Positions 1 to 7,810 of a stretch of 64,000 bases of DNA are shown in pieces. The position numbers and the translations under genes were made by a program. The stretch is from an uncultured Olsenella sp. GTDB lineage: Bacteria > Actinomycetota > Coriobacteriia > Coriobacteriales > Atopobiaceae. Numbering within the stretch: the stretch's first letter is position 1; every line of letters begins with the position of its first letter. Below the pieces are notes generated by a model. It saw nothing but the letters and a program-made list of their open reading frames with translations, was not told the origin of the DNA and searched no databases. Location: assembly GCA_949287905.1 (NCBI GenBank), contig CASEHX010000022.1:62001-126000 (forward strand), read 5' to 3'.

Positions 1-1107
1 TTCCCCTACGTCGCCTCCCACCCGGCGCTCGCTCCTATCCCGGACTGCGCCAAGGAGATGACCCAGACCGAGTTCGGCGTTGCCCCCGTGGGCAACGGCC
101 CCTTCAAGATGGACGGCGAGTGGGTCGACGGCCAGTACATCAACATCGTCCGCTATGACGACTACTACGGCGACAAGGCCATCCTCGCCGGCGTCAACTT
201 CATGATCCAGAAGGACGTGGAGACCGCCTACAAGGAGTTCCAGGCCGGCAACCTCGACGTCTCCGACGTCCCCGTCGCCTCCCTCGCCACCGCCGCCGAG
301 ACCTACGGCACCTCCGAGGATGGCTACACCATCACCCCGGGCCACCAGTTCCTCAACGGCACCGAGCCCTCCACCTACTATCTGACCTGCAACGTCGTTG
401 ACGGCCCGTTCACCGACGTGAACCTGCGTCACGCCGTTTCCATGGCCATCAACCGCCAGGCCATCTGCGACACCCTCTTCCACGGCTCCCGTACCCCGGC
501 TGACAACATCGTCCCGCCCGGAATCGACGGTTACGAGGAGGGCGCGTGGCAGTACTCCAAGTACGACGTCGAGGCTGCCAAGGCCATCCTGGACGAGCAC
601 TACCCGGCCGACGCTGACGGTAACCGCGGCCTCGAGCTGACCATCACCTCCAACCAGGACGGTGGCCACAAGGAGGTCATGGACTCCATCATCTCCGACC
701 TCGCCGCCGTGGGCATCTCCTGCGTCGCCGACACGCCCGACTGGGCTACCGTCCTCGACCGTTACCAGAAGCTCGACTACCAGTTCGGTCGTCTGGGCTG
801 GGTCGCGGACTACCCGATCATGGACAACTTCCTCTACCCGCTGTTCTACACGGGCAACGGCGACAACCGCGCCGGCTACAGCAACCCGACCGTTGACGAG
901 GAGCTCATGGCCGCCCGTTCGACCGTCGACGACGCCGAGCGCAAGGCTGCCCTCCAGGCCGTCAACAAGCAGATTGGCGAGGACATGCCGGTCATCCCGC
1001 TCATGTTCTACACCCACACCTGCGTCGGTGGCGACAACGTTGCCAAGATGTACCTCGACCCGCAGAAGAAGGCCGACCTCGCCAAGGCTGAGCTCGTCAA
1101 CGCTTAG
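1..1107 (+). CDS. Peptide ABC transporter substrate-binding protein, C-terminal part (5' end outside window)
   Basis: The open frame runs from the first base of the window, so the gene is 5'-truncated; the lipoprotein signal and N-lobe lie upstream. The 368 visible residues match the family 5 extracellular solute-binding fold: an NLRHAVSMAINRQ segment, a YDVEAAKAILDEH segment and a C-terminal APVIPL-like MPVIPLMFYTH stretch, all typical of OppA/DppA. It would be anchored outside the membrane and deliver oligopeptides to the permease encoded just downstream. The gene is separated from the permease genes by a hairpin terminator, a usual way of making the binding protein in excess. Which peptides it binds cannot be told. 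Confidence 0.93.
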   Translation, partial: FPYVASHPALAPIPDCAKEMTQTEFGVAPVGNGPFKMDGEWVDGQYINIVRYDDYYGDKAILAGVNFMIQKDVETAYKEFQAGNLDVSDVPVASLATAAETYGTSEDGYTITPGHQFLNGTEPSTYYLTCNVVDGPFTDVNLRHAVSMAINRQAICDTLFHGSRTPADNIVPPGIDGYEEGAWQYSKYDVEAAKAILDEHYPADADGNRGLELTITSNQDGGHKEVMDSIISDLAAVGISCVADTPDWATVLDRYQKLDYQFGRLGWVADYPIMDNFLYPLFYTGNGDNRAGYSNPTVDEELMAARSTVDDAERKAALQAVNKQIGEDMPVIPLMFYTHTCVGGDNVAKMYLDPQKKADLAKAELVNA

Positions 1108-1158
1108 TGATTTGGTGAAGAGACAGCGATAGGGATATAATCTCGATCATGTCTGTGT

Positions 1159-1195
1159 GGGGCGCCTGTCCTTCGTGGATAGGCGCCCCTCTTTC
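1159..1195 (+). terminator. Intercistronic hairpin between binding protein and permease genes
   Basis: GGGGCGCCT and AGGCGCCCC pair around a TTCG-containing loop, followed by TCTTTCG. The T-run is short, so this probably attenuates rather than ends transcription, or protects the 3' end of the binding-protein mRNA. Confidence 0.7.
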
Positions 1196-1223
1196 GTCCG
1201 TATAGGCAGCAGGGGAGAGACAC

Positions 1224-2261
1224 ATGGGGAAGTACATATTGAAGCGCGTGCTTCAATTCATCCCTGTCTTCATCGGCGTGACAATCATCTTGTTCGCCAT
1301 GAAGGCAATCGTTCCCGGTGACCCGATCTCGATGATCACCGGTGGACGTTCCGTGCCCGAGCAGACCCGTCTTCAGCTCGAGGTGCAGAACAACATGATC
1401 TATGGCGACGAGAACGGCCAGCCGATCTACGACGAGAACGGCGAGACCATTCCCGTCCCCATCTGGGAGCAGTACATCCGCTACATGGATGACCTTCTCC
1501 ATGGAGACCTGGGCACCTCCTACTCCAAGAAGCGCCCGGTCACCGAGATCTTTGCCGAGAAGTACCCGTACACGGTCAAGCTTGCCCTCTGCGCCATCTG
1601 CCTTGAGGCGATCATGGGTATCGGCGCCGGTCTCATCTCGGCGGTCAAGCGCTACTCCTTCTGGGACGTGCTGGTGACGCTGGTCACCTCCGTGCTCGTC
1701 GCCGTCCCGGCGTTCTGGCTCGGCATGATCTTGCAGCTGATTTTTGGCATCTGGCTCAAGGACCTCACGGGTGGCGCGTTCTCCATGCCGATCTCCGGTG
1801 CGGGCGGCCCCAACTCGCCCTATCAGGACTGGCTGCACTACGTGCTTCCTGCGTTCACGCTCGCCTCGGTCTCCACGGCCTACACGGCGCGCATCATGCG
1901 CTCGCAGCTTCTCGACGTCCTCAACCAGGACTACATCCGCACGGCAAAGGCCAAGGGCCTCTCCAGGCGCTCGGTCATCGTGCACCACGCGCTCAAGAAC
2001 GCCCTCATTCCCGTCGTGACCTACATCGGCATCGACTTTGGTGCCATGATGGCCGGCGCCATCCTCACCGAGACGGTCTTCAACTGGCCGGGCGTCGGAT
2101 ACGAGATCTACCGTGCCATCTCGGCGCGTGACTGGCCGCTCGTGATGGGTGGCGTCACGATCATCGTCGTGGTGGTCATGGTCATCAACCTCATCGTCGA
2201 CATCAGCTACGCCTTCCTCGATCCTCGCATCAGGCTTGGAAGCAGCAAGAACAAAGAGTAG
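1224..2261 (+). CDS. oppB: Peptide ABC transporter permease (OppB/DppB type)
   Basis: 345-residue membrane protein of the BPD_transp_1 family. The N-terminus has the OppB-type first helix (LKRVLQFIPVFIGVTIILFA), followed by a periplasmic segment and five further helices. The EAA loop typical of importer permeases is seen near residue 240 (DYIRTAKAKGLS), where the ATPase docks. AGGGGAGA precedes the ATG at proper spacing. First gene of a tightly packed permease/ATPase operon; the next gene begins 11 bases after its stop. Opp and Dpp cannot be separated from sequence alone, so the symbol is a family label. Confidence 0.93.
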   Translation: MGKYILKRVLQFIPVFIGVTIILFAMKAIVPGDPISMITGGRSVPEQTRLQLEVQNNMIYGDENGQPIYDENGETIPVPIWEQYIRYMDDLLHGDLGTSYSKKRPVTEIFAEKYPYTVKLALCAICLEAIMGIGAGLISAVKRYSFWDVLVTLVTSVLVAVPAFWLGMILQLIFGIWLKDLTGGAFSMPISGAGGPNSPYQDWLHYVLPAFTLASVSTAYTARIMRSQLLDVLNQDYIRTAKAKGLSRRSVIVHHALKNALIPVVTYIGIDFGAMMAGAILTETVFNWPGVGYEIYRAISARDWPLVMGGVTIIVVVVMVINLIVDISYAFLDPRIRLGSSKNKE

Positions 2262-2272
2262 GAGGGGGTCAC

Positions 2273-3226
2273 ATGCTGTATCCGAGTCCCACCCAGCGAC
2301 TGGGCATGGAGGCCAAGGCGACCTCCGACGCTCAGGACCAGTCCAAGAGCGGGCTTCCTTCCCGCACCCTGTGGGGTGACGCCTGGAAGCGCCTTCGCCA
2401 GAACAAGCTCGCCATCATCGCGGCCATCTGGATCATCTTCGTCGCGCTTGTCGCCATCTCGGCCGACCTCTGGGCGCCCCAGATCCTCGGTTCGCCGACC
2501 TCGGCCGACACCACGGCCATGGCCACGTCGTCGCTCCAGCCGCCCTCGCTCGAGCACCCCTTCGGCACCGACGTCACCGGCCGAGACATCCTCGTCCGCG
2601 TCATCTACGGCGCCCGCATCTCGCTGACCATTGGTCTTCTCGCCACCGCGATCTCCACCGCGATCGGCCTTGTCATGGGCGCTCTCGCGGCGTACTACGG
2701 CGGCATGTTCGACACGATCATCATGCGCTGCGCCGACATCTTCCTCGCGTTCCCGTACGTGCTGTTCGTCCTGTGCCTCATCGCGGCGCTCGGTCAGAGC
2801 ATCACCAACGTGTTCGTGGCGATCGGTATCCTCGGTTGGCCCTCGATCGCGCGCGTGTTCCGCTCGGCCATCCTCTCCGTCAAGGAGAACGACTACGTCG
2901 ACGCTGCCCGTTCGATGGGCGCCTCCGACTTCCGCATCGTCGCGCGCCACATCTTCCCCAACTCCGTTGCCTCCATCGTGGTCTATGCCACGATGAACAT
3001 CGGCTCCGCCATCCTCTCCGAGGCGGCCATCTCCTTCCTGGGCATGGGCGTCCAGCCGCCCAACCCCTCCTGGGGCATCATGATCCAGGACGGTCAGGCC
3101 TACCTCATGACGGCGCCCTGGCTCATGATCATGCCGGGCCTCGCGATCCTCACCACCGTTCTTGCCTTCACGCTGCTCGGTGACGGTCTGCGCGACGCCC
3201 TCGACGTCAAGATGAAGGATGCATGA
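2273..3226 (+). CDS. oppC: Peptide ABC transporter permease (OppC/DppC type)
   Basis: 317 residues. A cytoplasmic N-terminus is followed by the OppC_N motif (LWGDAWKRLRQNKLAIIA) and then a BPD_transp_1 domain with the EAA loop (DYVDAARSMGASD) near residue 205. It forms the heterodimeric channel with the OppB-type protein. The start is set by AGGAGGGGG eight bases or so upstream of ATG. Its stop overlaps the start of the following ATPase gene by four bases (ATGA), which suggests translational coupling. Confidence 0.93.
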   Translation: MLYPSPTQRLGMEAKATSDAQDQSKSGLPSRTLWGDAWKRLRQNKLAIIAAIWIIFVALVAISADLWAPQILGSPTSADTTAMATSSLQPPSLEHPFGTDVTGRDILVRVIYGARISLTIGLLATAISTAIGLVMGALAAYYGGMFDTIIMRCADIFLAFPYVLFVLCLIAALGQSITNVFVAIGILGWPSIARVFRSAILSVKENDYVDAARSMGASDFRIVARHIFPNSVASIVVYATMNIGSAILSEAAISFLGMGVQPPNPSWGIMIQDGQAYLMTAPWLMIMPGLAILTTVLAFTLLGDGLRDALDVKMKDA

Positions 3227-4386
3227 TGGCGAAGAAGAAGCACACCGACTACGTTGACCTCAAGGACCAGCCCATCCCCGAGGGGCAGCACCTTCTCGAG
3301 GTCGACAACCTCAAGATGTTCTTTCACACCGAGGACGGCGTGGTAAAGGCCGTCAACGGCGTCTCCTACACGCTCGACCGCGGCGAGACCCTCGGCGTGG
3401 TCGGCGAGTCCGGCTCGGGCAAGTCCGTGACGCACATGACCATCATGGGTCTCATCGACATGCCTCCCGGAAAGATCGAGGACGGCGACATCCGCTACCG
3501 CGGCAAGTCTCTTCTCGAGATGAGCGAGCAGGAGATGCAGCACGTTCGCGGCAACGACATCGCGATGATCTTCCAGGACCCGATGACCTCGCTCAACCCC
3601 GTCTACAAGGTTGGTCGTCAGGTTGGCGAGGGCCTGAGGCTGCACCGCGGCTACTCCAAGCAGGAGGCGCTCGAGCGTGCCACCGAGCTTCTCCGCCTCG
3701 TGGGCATCCCGTCTCCCGAGAAGCGCGTGAACGAGTACCCGCACCAGTTCTCCGGCGGCATGCGCCAGCGCGTCATGATCGCCATGGCGCTTGCCTGCGA
3801 CCCGGACATTCTCATCGCTGACGAGCCCACCACGGCCCTGGACGTGACCATCCAGGCCCAGATCATTGAGCTCATGAAGGAGATGCAGCAGAAGAACGGC
3901 AACGCGATCATCATGATCACGCACGACCTTGGCGTCGTTGCCGACATGGCCGACAAGATCATGGTCATGTACGCCGGGCGCCCCGTTGAGTTTGGCACCG
4001 CTGACGAGATCTTCTACGAGAGCCGCCACCCCTACACCTGGGGTCTCATTCGCTCCATCCCCGAGCAGGCGATCGACGAGAAGAAGCCCCTCACGCCCAT
4101 TCACGGCAACCCGCCCTCGCTCGTGAACCTGCCCAAGGGCTGCCCGTTCGCCCCGCGCTGCCCCTATGCCGTGGACATCTGCCACGAGAAGGAGCCGGAG
4201 CACATCACCACCGAGACCGGTCACTACTCGGCGTGCCACTTTGCCGACGACCCCGAGTTCCTCAAGTTCGCGCCCGACACGTCGCGCTCTCGCGGCAAGA
4301 TCGCCACGGGCATGCCCGACACGCTCGAGGTGACCGAGGATGCCACCAAGACGACTGGCTCCAAGAAGACGGGAGGTGAGGCCTAA
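3223..4386 (+). CDS. oppD: Peptide ABC transporter ATP-binding protein (OppD/DppD type)
   Basis: 387 residues. Walker A is GESGSGKS, the signature FSGGMRQRV and Walker [16 protein letters not shown], with the H-switch in MITHDLG. The C-terminal oligopeptide-transporter extension carries the [15 protein letters not shown] cysteine motif, which in OppD/DppD proteins can bind a [4Fe-4S] cluster. The tail after about residue 345 is hydrophilic, threonine- and lysine-rich. The gene overlaps oppC by four bases and the next ATPase gene by one base (TAATG). Confidence 0.95.
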   Translation: MMAKKKHTDYVDLKDQPIPEGQHLLEVDNLKMFFHTEDGVVKAVNGVSYTLDRGETLGVVGESGSGKSVTHMTIMGLIDMPPGKIEDGDIRYRGKSLLEMSEQEMQHVRGNDIAMIFQDPMTSLNPVYKVGRQVGEGLRLHRGYSKQEALERATELLRLVGIPSPEKRVNEYPHQFSGGMRQRVMIAMALACDPDILIADEPTTALDVTIQAQIIELMKEMQQKNGNAIIMITHDLGVVADMADKIMVMYAGRPVEFGTADEIFYESRHPYTWGLIRSIPEQAIDEKKPLTPIHGNPPSLVNLPKGCPFAPRCPYAVDICHEKEPEHITTETGHYSACHFADDPEFLKFAPDTSRSRGKIATGMPDTLEVTEDATKTTGSKKTGGEA

Positions 4387-5414
4387 TGGCCGAGCAGAAC
4401 GTTAGAAAGCCGCTGCTCAAGGTCGAGCACCTCTCCAAGGAGTTCCCTGCCGAGGCGGGCATGATCGCCGGGCGCTTCTCCAAGCGCGTTGTCTCGGCCG
4501 TGAAGGACGTCTCCTTCGAGATCTACCCCGGCGAGACGTTTGGCCTCGTCGGCGAGTCCGGCTGCGGAAAGTCCACGACGGGCCGCTCCATCATGCGCCT
4601 GACCAAGCCCACCGAGGGCAGCGTCTTCTTCGACGGCCAGGACGTTGCGAAGATGAGCAACCGCGAGCTCAAGGACATGCGCCGCAACATGCAGTTCATC
4701 TTCCAGGATCCCCAGGCGTCGCTGAACCCGCGCATGACCATCGGCGAGATCATCTCCGAGCCCATGACGATTCACAACGTGGGCACCAAGGAGGAGCGCA
4801 TCGACCGCGTCCGCGAGCTTCTCGACGTGGTTGGACTCAACCCGGAGCACATCAACCGCTATCCGCACGAGTTCTCCGGCGGTCAGCGTCAGCGCATCGG
4901 CATCGCCCGCGCGTTCGCCCTGCGCCCCAAGCTCATCATCTGCGACGAGCCCGTCTCGGCGCTCGACGTCTCCATTCAGGCGCAGGTCCTGAACCTCCTC
5001 AAGGACCTTCAGGACAAGTTTGGCACGGCGTACCTCTTCATCGCGCACGACCTTTCCGTCGTGCAGCACATCTCCGACCGCGTGGCAGTCATGTATCTTG
5101 GCAAGATCGTCGAGATCTCCGACTGGAAGACGCTCTACACCGAGCCGCACCACCCCTACACGCAGTCGCTGCTCTCCGCGGTGCCCGTGCCCGACCCCGA
5201 CGTCCAGAAGACGCGCAAGCGCATCATTCTCCCGGGCGATCCGCCCTCGCCGATCGACCCGCCGGCTGGCTGCCGCTTCCACACGCGCTGCCCGATCGCC
5301 AAGGAGATCTGCGGCAACGAGGAGCCCAAGCTCTGCGAGGTGCGTCCCGGTCACTTCTGCGCGTGCCACTACGCGACGATCAACCCGATCACGGAGACCT
5401 CGATCGAGCTGTAA
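4386..5414 (+). CDS. oppF: Peptide ABC transporter ATP-binding protein (OppF/DppF type)
   Basis: 342 residues with Walker A GESGCGKST, signature FSGGQRQRIG, Walker B LIICDEPVSALDVS and the oligo_HPY C-terminal motif GCRFHTRCPIAKEIC. It is the second ATPase of the importer and should pair with the OppD-type subunit. Start ATG overlaps the previous stop by one base. An intrinsic terminator about 30 bases after the stop closes the operon. Confidence 0.95.
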   Translation: MAEQNVRKPLLKVEHLSKEFPAEAGMIAGRFSKRVVSAVKDVSFEIYPGETFGLVGESGCGKSTTGRSIMRLTKPTEGSVFFDGQDVAKMSNRELKDMRRNMQFIFQDPQASLNPRMTIGEIISEPMTIHNVGTKEERIDRVRELLDVVGLNPEHINRYPHEFSGGQRQRIGIARAFALRPKLIICDEPVSALDVSIQAQVLNLLKDLQDKFGTAYLFIAHDLSVVQHISDRVAVMYLGKIVEISDWKTLYTEPHHPYTQSLLSAVPVPDPDVQKTRKRIILPGDPPSPIDPPAGCRFHTRCPIAKEICGNEEPKLCEVRPGHFCACHYATINPITETSIEL

Positions 5415-5444
5415 CTTCGTCGTTCTTATCGCTTTCCCGTGAGG

Positions 5445-5475
5445 CGGGGCCGGAGGATTCTCCGGTCCCGCTTTT
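5445..5475 (+). terminator. Intrinsic terminator of the opp operon
   Basis: GCGGGGCCGGAG and CTCCGGTCCCGC form a 12-bp stem with a GATT loop, followed directly by TTTTC. Confidence 0.9.
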
Positions 5476-5495
5476 CGCATGGCAGTGACGCACTG

Positions 5496-5870
5496 GACTT
5501 GGCGATTCGGGGCTCGTCTCAGGGTGCGGACGCGCAATGCTTGGCGATTCGGGGCTCGTCTCAGGGCGCGGACGCACCTGGCTTGACGATTCGGGGCTCG
5601 TCTCAGGGCGCGGACGCACCTGGCTTGACGATTCGGTGCTCGTCTCAGGGCGCGGACGCACCTGGCTTGACGATTTGGGGCTCGTCTCAGGATTTGCCGC
5701 GCTTCCGGCTGAGACGAGCCGCGCTCCGTCAAGCGAGAAGCGCGGCAAAGCTGAGACGAGCCGCGCTCCGTCAAGCGAGAAGCGCGGCAAAGCTGAGACG
5801 AGCCACGCTCCGTCAAACGAGAAGCGCGGCAAGGCTGAGACGAGCCCGCTCTCGCAAAGCCCCGCGCACC
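5496..5870. repeat. Palindromic array 1: five forward then four inverted 42-bp units
   Basis: Five forward units carry GGCTCGTCTCAGG at 5511, 5553, 5595, 5637 and 5679; four units in the opposite sense carry GCTGAGACGAGCC at 5708, 5750, 5792 and 5834. Spacing is exactly 42 bp throughout. In the inverted sense each unit has two conserved blocks, CTGAGACGAGCC and CGTCAAGC, separated by six variable bases. The whole can fold into one hairpin of roughly 180 bp per arm. No spacers, so not CRISPR. The rest of this gene-free stretch (5871-6110) holds nothing clear except a small palindrome, TACATG-TTG-CATGTA, at 6006-6020, about 90 bases before the next gene. Confidence 0.95.
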
Positions 5871-6110
5871 CGTTCCTCGAGTGACGTCGTAAGAACCAAG
5901 ATGTGCGGTTCGGAGCCCCGTTCTGGGTCATCAAGGGAGCCGGCGAATTCTCGAGGCACCCGAGCGGTCGACTTCTTTCGGCGGACGAAAAAACCAGTTG
6001 CGAAATACATGTTGCATGTAACATCGTTCACCTGCTGTTTCATAGCCTGGTGTCAGCCTGCGGCAGTCAGCGGTCAGGTGGCGAAAAGCTGAGTTTGCTA
6101 CGCTTTGAGC

Positions 6111-7202
6111 ATGGATATTCTTCTCTCACATACAACTGCCCTTGAGGCTCTCCGCACCTGGGGCGTGCAGGGGTTGATCGAAAGTGACCGTGGTTCTGTG
6201 CTTGAGGTTCCGGCTAGGGTCGTCCGCGAGGCTGAGCTTTGCGACCTTATCGACTCAAACCCCCTTCTCCAGACCCTTTCAGCCCCGTTGCACCTCCTGT
6301 CATCGGGAACCAGGGCGAGCAGGAGAACACGCCTCGTTCATGAGCATCTGCAGCGTGACGCGCTTCCACAGGGCTCGATAGTACGTCTCGCTCCTGGGGT
6401 GTGCTGCATCTCTCCCGAGCACCTCGCCGTCCAAATGTCCTTCTCGCTCACCCTCCTGGAGCTCACCGTCCTTCTCAGCGAGCTACTTGGCCTCTATGCC
6501 GTCTGCCCGGAACACGAGAAGGGCATGTATCAGCGAGATAGACCGCTGATTACGCCCGAGCGCCTGCTTGCGCACCTCGATGCGCTTGGCCCTCGGAAAG
6601 GAACGCGACTGGTGAGAAGAGCCCTTGCCATGGCTTGCGTCCGTTCTGGTTCTCCGCGTGAGACAAAGCTCTCGCTGCGCCTCTCGCTCAGGCCTGAGCT
6701 CGGTGGGTACGGGCTGAATATCCTATCCATGAACGAGCCCGTCGAGGTCGAGCGGATTCACGACCGGCTGAAAAAGGGGGCGCGCAGACCCGATATCCTC
6801 ATCGCCGGGCCAGGGCAACCTGGTCAGGGAAGGCGCGTTGCCGCGGTCGAGTACAACGGACGCGACCATGACACGCCCCGGCAGATCGCGGAGGACGCCA
6901 AGAGAACGAACGAGCTTGTTGCGGTTGACATCCCCGAGTTCGTTGTGAGGCGCGAGCAATACGGTGACCTCGACTATATGGACGGTCTGGTCGAGCGAAT
7001 CAGGGAGAAGATCGGTCTGCCCCGGCAGGTGAGAGGTGCGGAGCTGCGTGCACGGCTACGCAGGCTGCGCTGGGAACTCTACCAAGAGCTCGAGCTGATT
7101 GACGGAATCACGTGGGCGGGGCGAGAGCGGGAGCGCGAGAGGCGGGACGCGGCAGTGAGCGGATGGGATGTTGTTCCGGCCGACGCGTACGGCCTTGCGT
7201 GA
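6111..7202 (+). CDS. DUF559/AbiEi-like protein with predicted endonuclease-fold C-terminus
   Basis: 363 residues, soluble. The C-terminal half (from about residue 185) has SPRETKLSL, then RRPDILIAG, then AAVEYNGRDHD and an EDAKRTNEL segment. This order of E, D, E-x-N and D/R is that of DUF559, a Vsr-like restriction-endonuclease fold, often linked in Actinobacteria to AbiEi-type domains. The N-terminal half is not assigned. ATG 6111 is preferred over TTG 6105; no good ribosome site is visible, and TACGCT just upstream could serve a leaderless mRNA. The gene stands alone between two 42-bp-repeat arrays. Whether it cuts DNA, and whether it acts in defence, is inference. Confidence 0.7.
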   Translation: MDILLSHTTALEALRTWGVQGLIESDRGSVLEVPARVVREAELCDLIDSNPLLQTLSAPLHLLSSGTRASRRTRLVHEHLQRDALPQGSIVRLAPGVCCISPEHLAVQMSFSLTLLELTVLLSELLGLYAVCPEHEKGMYQRDRPLITPERLLAHLDALGPRKGTRLVRRALAMACVRSGSPRETKLSLRLSLRPELGGYGLNILSMNEPVEVERIHDRLKKGARRPDILIAGPGQPGQGRRVAAVEYNGRDHDTPRQIAEDAKRTNELVAVDIPEFVVRREQYGDLDYMDGLVERIREKIGLPRQVRGAELRARLRRLRWELYQELELIDGITWAGRERERERRDAAVSGWDVVPADAYGLA

Positions 7203-7204
7203 GC

Positions 7205-7548
7205 GCGAGGCTTGGCGATTCGGGGCTCGTCTCAGGGTGCGGGCGCGCGATGCTTGGCGATTCGGGGCTCGTCTCAGGGCGCGGACGCACCTAGCTTGAC
7301 GATTCGGGGCTCGTCTCAGGATTTGCCGCGCTTCCGGCTGAGACGAGCCGCGTTCCGTCAAGCGAGAAGCGCTTCCGGCTGAGACGAGCCGCGCTCCGTC
7401 AAGCGAGAAGCGCTTCCGGCTGAGACGAGCCGCGCTCCGTCAAGCGAGAAGCGCAGCAAGGCTGAGACGAGCCGCGTTCCGTCAAGCGAGAAGCGCGGCA
7501 AGGCTGAGACGAGCCCTCTCTCGCAAAGCCCCTCGCGCCCGCGTCGAG
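7205..7548. repeat. Palindromic array 2: three forward then five inverted 41-42-bp units
   Basis: Same units as array 1. Forward GGCTCGTCTCAGG at 7224, 7266 and 7308; inverted GCTGAGACGAGCC at 7337, 7378, 7419, 7461 and 7503. Two steps are 41 bp, which breaks any reading frame and argues against coding. The central junction (CAGGATTTGCCGCGCTTCCGG) and the last unit (ending TCTCGCAAAGCCCC) match array 1 closely, so the two arrays are copies. This fills the gap between the DUF559-like gene and tRNA-Leu. Confidence 0.95.
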
Positions 7549-7566
7549 AAAATCTCAAAAAAGTGC

Positions 7567-7595
7567 TTGCGCCAGAAGGGGGAGTAGTGCATACT
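7567..7595 (+). promoter_or_regulatory. Promoter of tRNA-Leu
   Basis: TTGCGC (7567-7572), 17-bp spacer, CATACT (7590-7595). The same TTGCRY -35 box is seen before the other tRNA genes of the window. Confidence 0.6.
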
Positions 7596-7622
7596 ATCCC
7601 TTGCGCGAAAGCGCAGTGACAA

Positions 7623-7713
7623 GTCGGAGTGGCGGAATTGGCAGACGCGCTAGCTTGAGGTGCTAGTGACTGACTAAAAGGTCGTGCGGGTTCAAGTCCC
7701 GCCTCCGACACCA
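7623..7713 (+). tRNA. tRNA-Leu (anticodon GAG)
   Basis: 91 nt with a long variable arm as expected for a class II tRNA. The acceptor arms GTCGGAG and CTCCGAC pair, the anticodon stem CTAGC/GCTAG holds the loop TTGAGGT, the T-loop is GTTCAAGTC, and CCA is encoded. Confidence 0.97.
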
Positions 7714-7723
7714 CGAAGGTGCA

Positions 7724-7747
7724 CGGGCCCCGGAAGGGGCCCGTTTT
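7724..7747 (+). terminator. Terminator of tRNA-Leu
   Basis: CGGGCCCC, GGAA loop, GGGGCCCG, then TTTTCG. Confidence 0.85.
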
Positions 7748-7810
7748 CGTATGCGGGTGCTCTTTTCCCGTGCTACGCTGACATGAGTGAGACGAGACGA
7801 GGGATCCCGT

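Noticed and set aside
5439..6092. Open frames with 14-residue repeats running through the palindromic arrays
   Set aside because: They arise because 42 is divisible by three; frames exist on both strands, lack ribosome sites and are broken by 41-bp units in array 2.
5496..7548. CRISPR arrays
   Set aside because: Repeats are contiguous with no unique spacers, flip orientation in the middle, and no cas genes are present. The same reasoning excludes 35765-35900 and 51491-51635.
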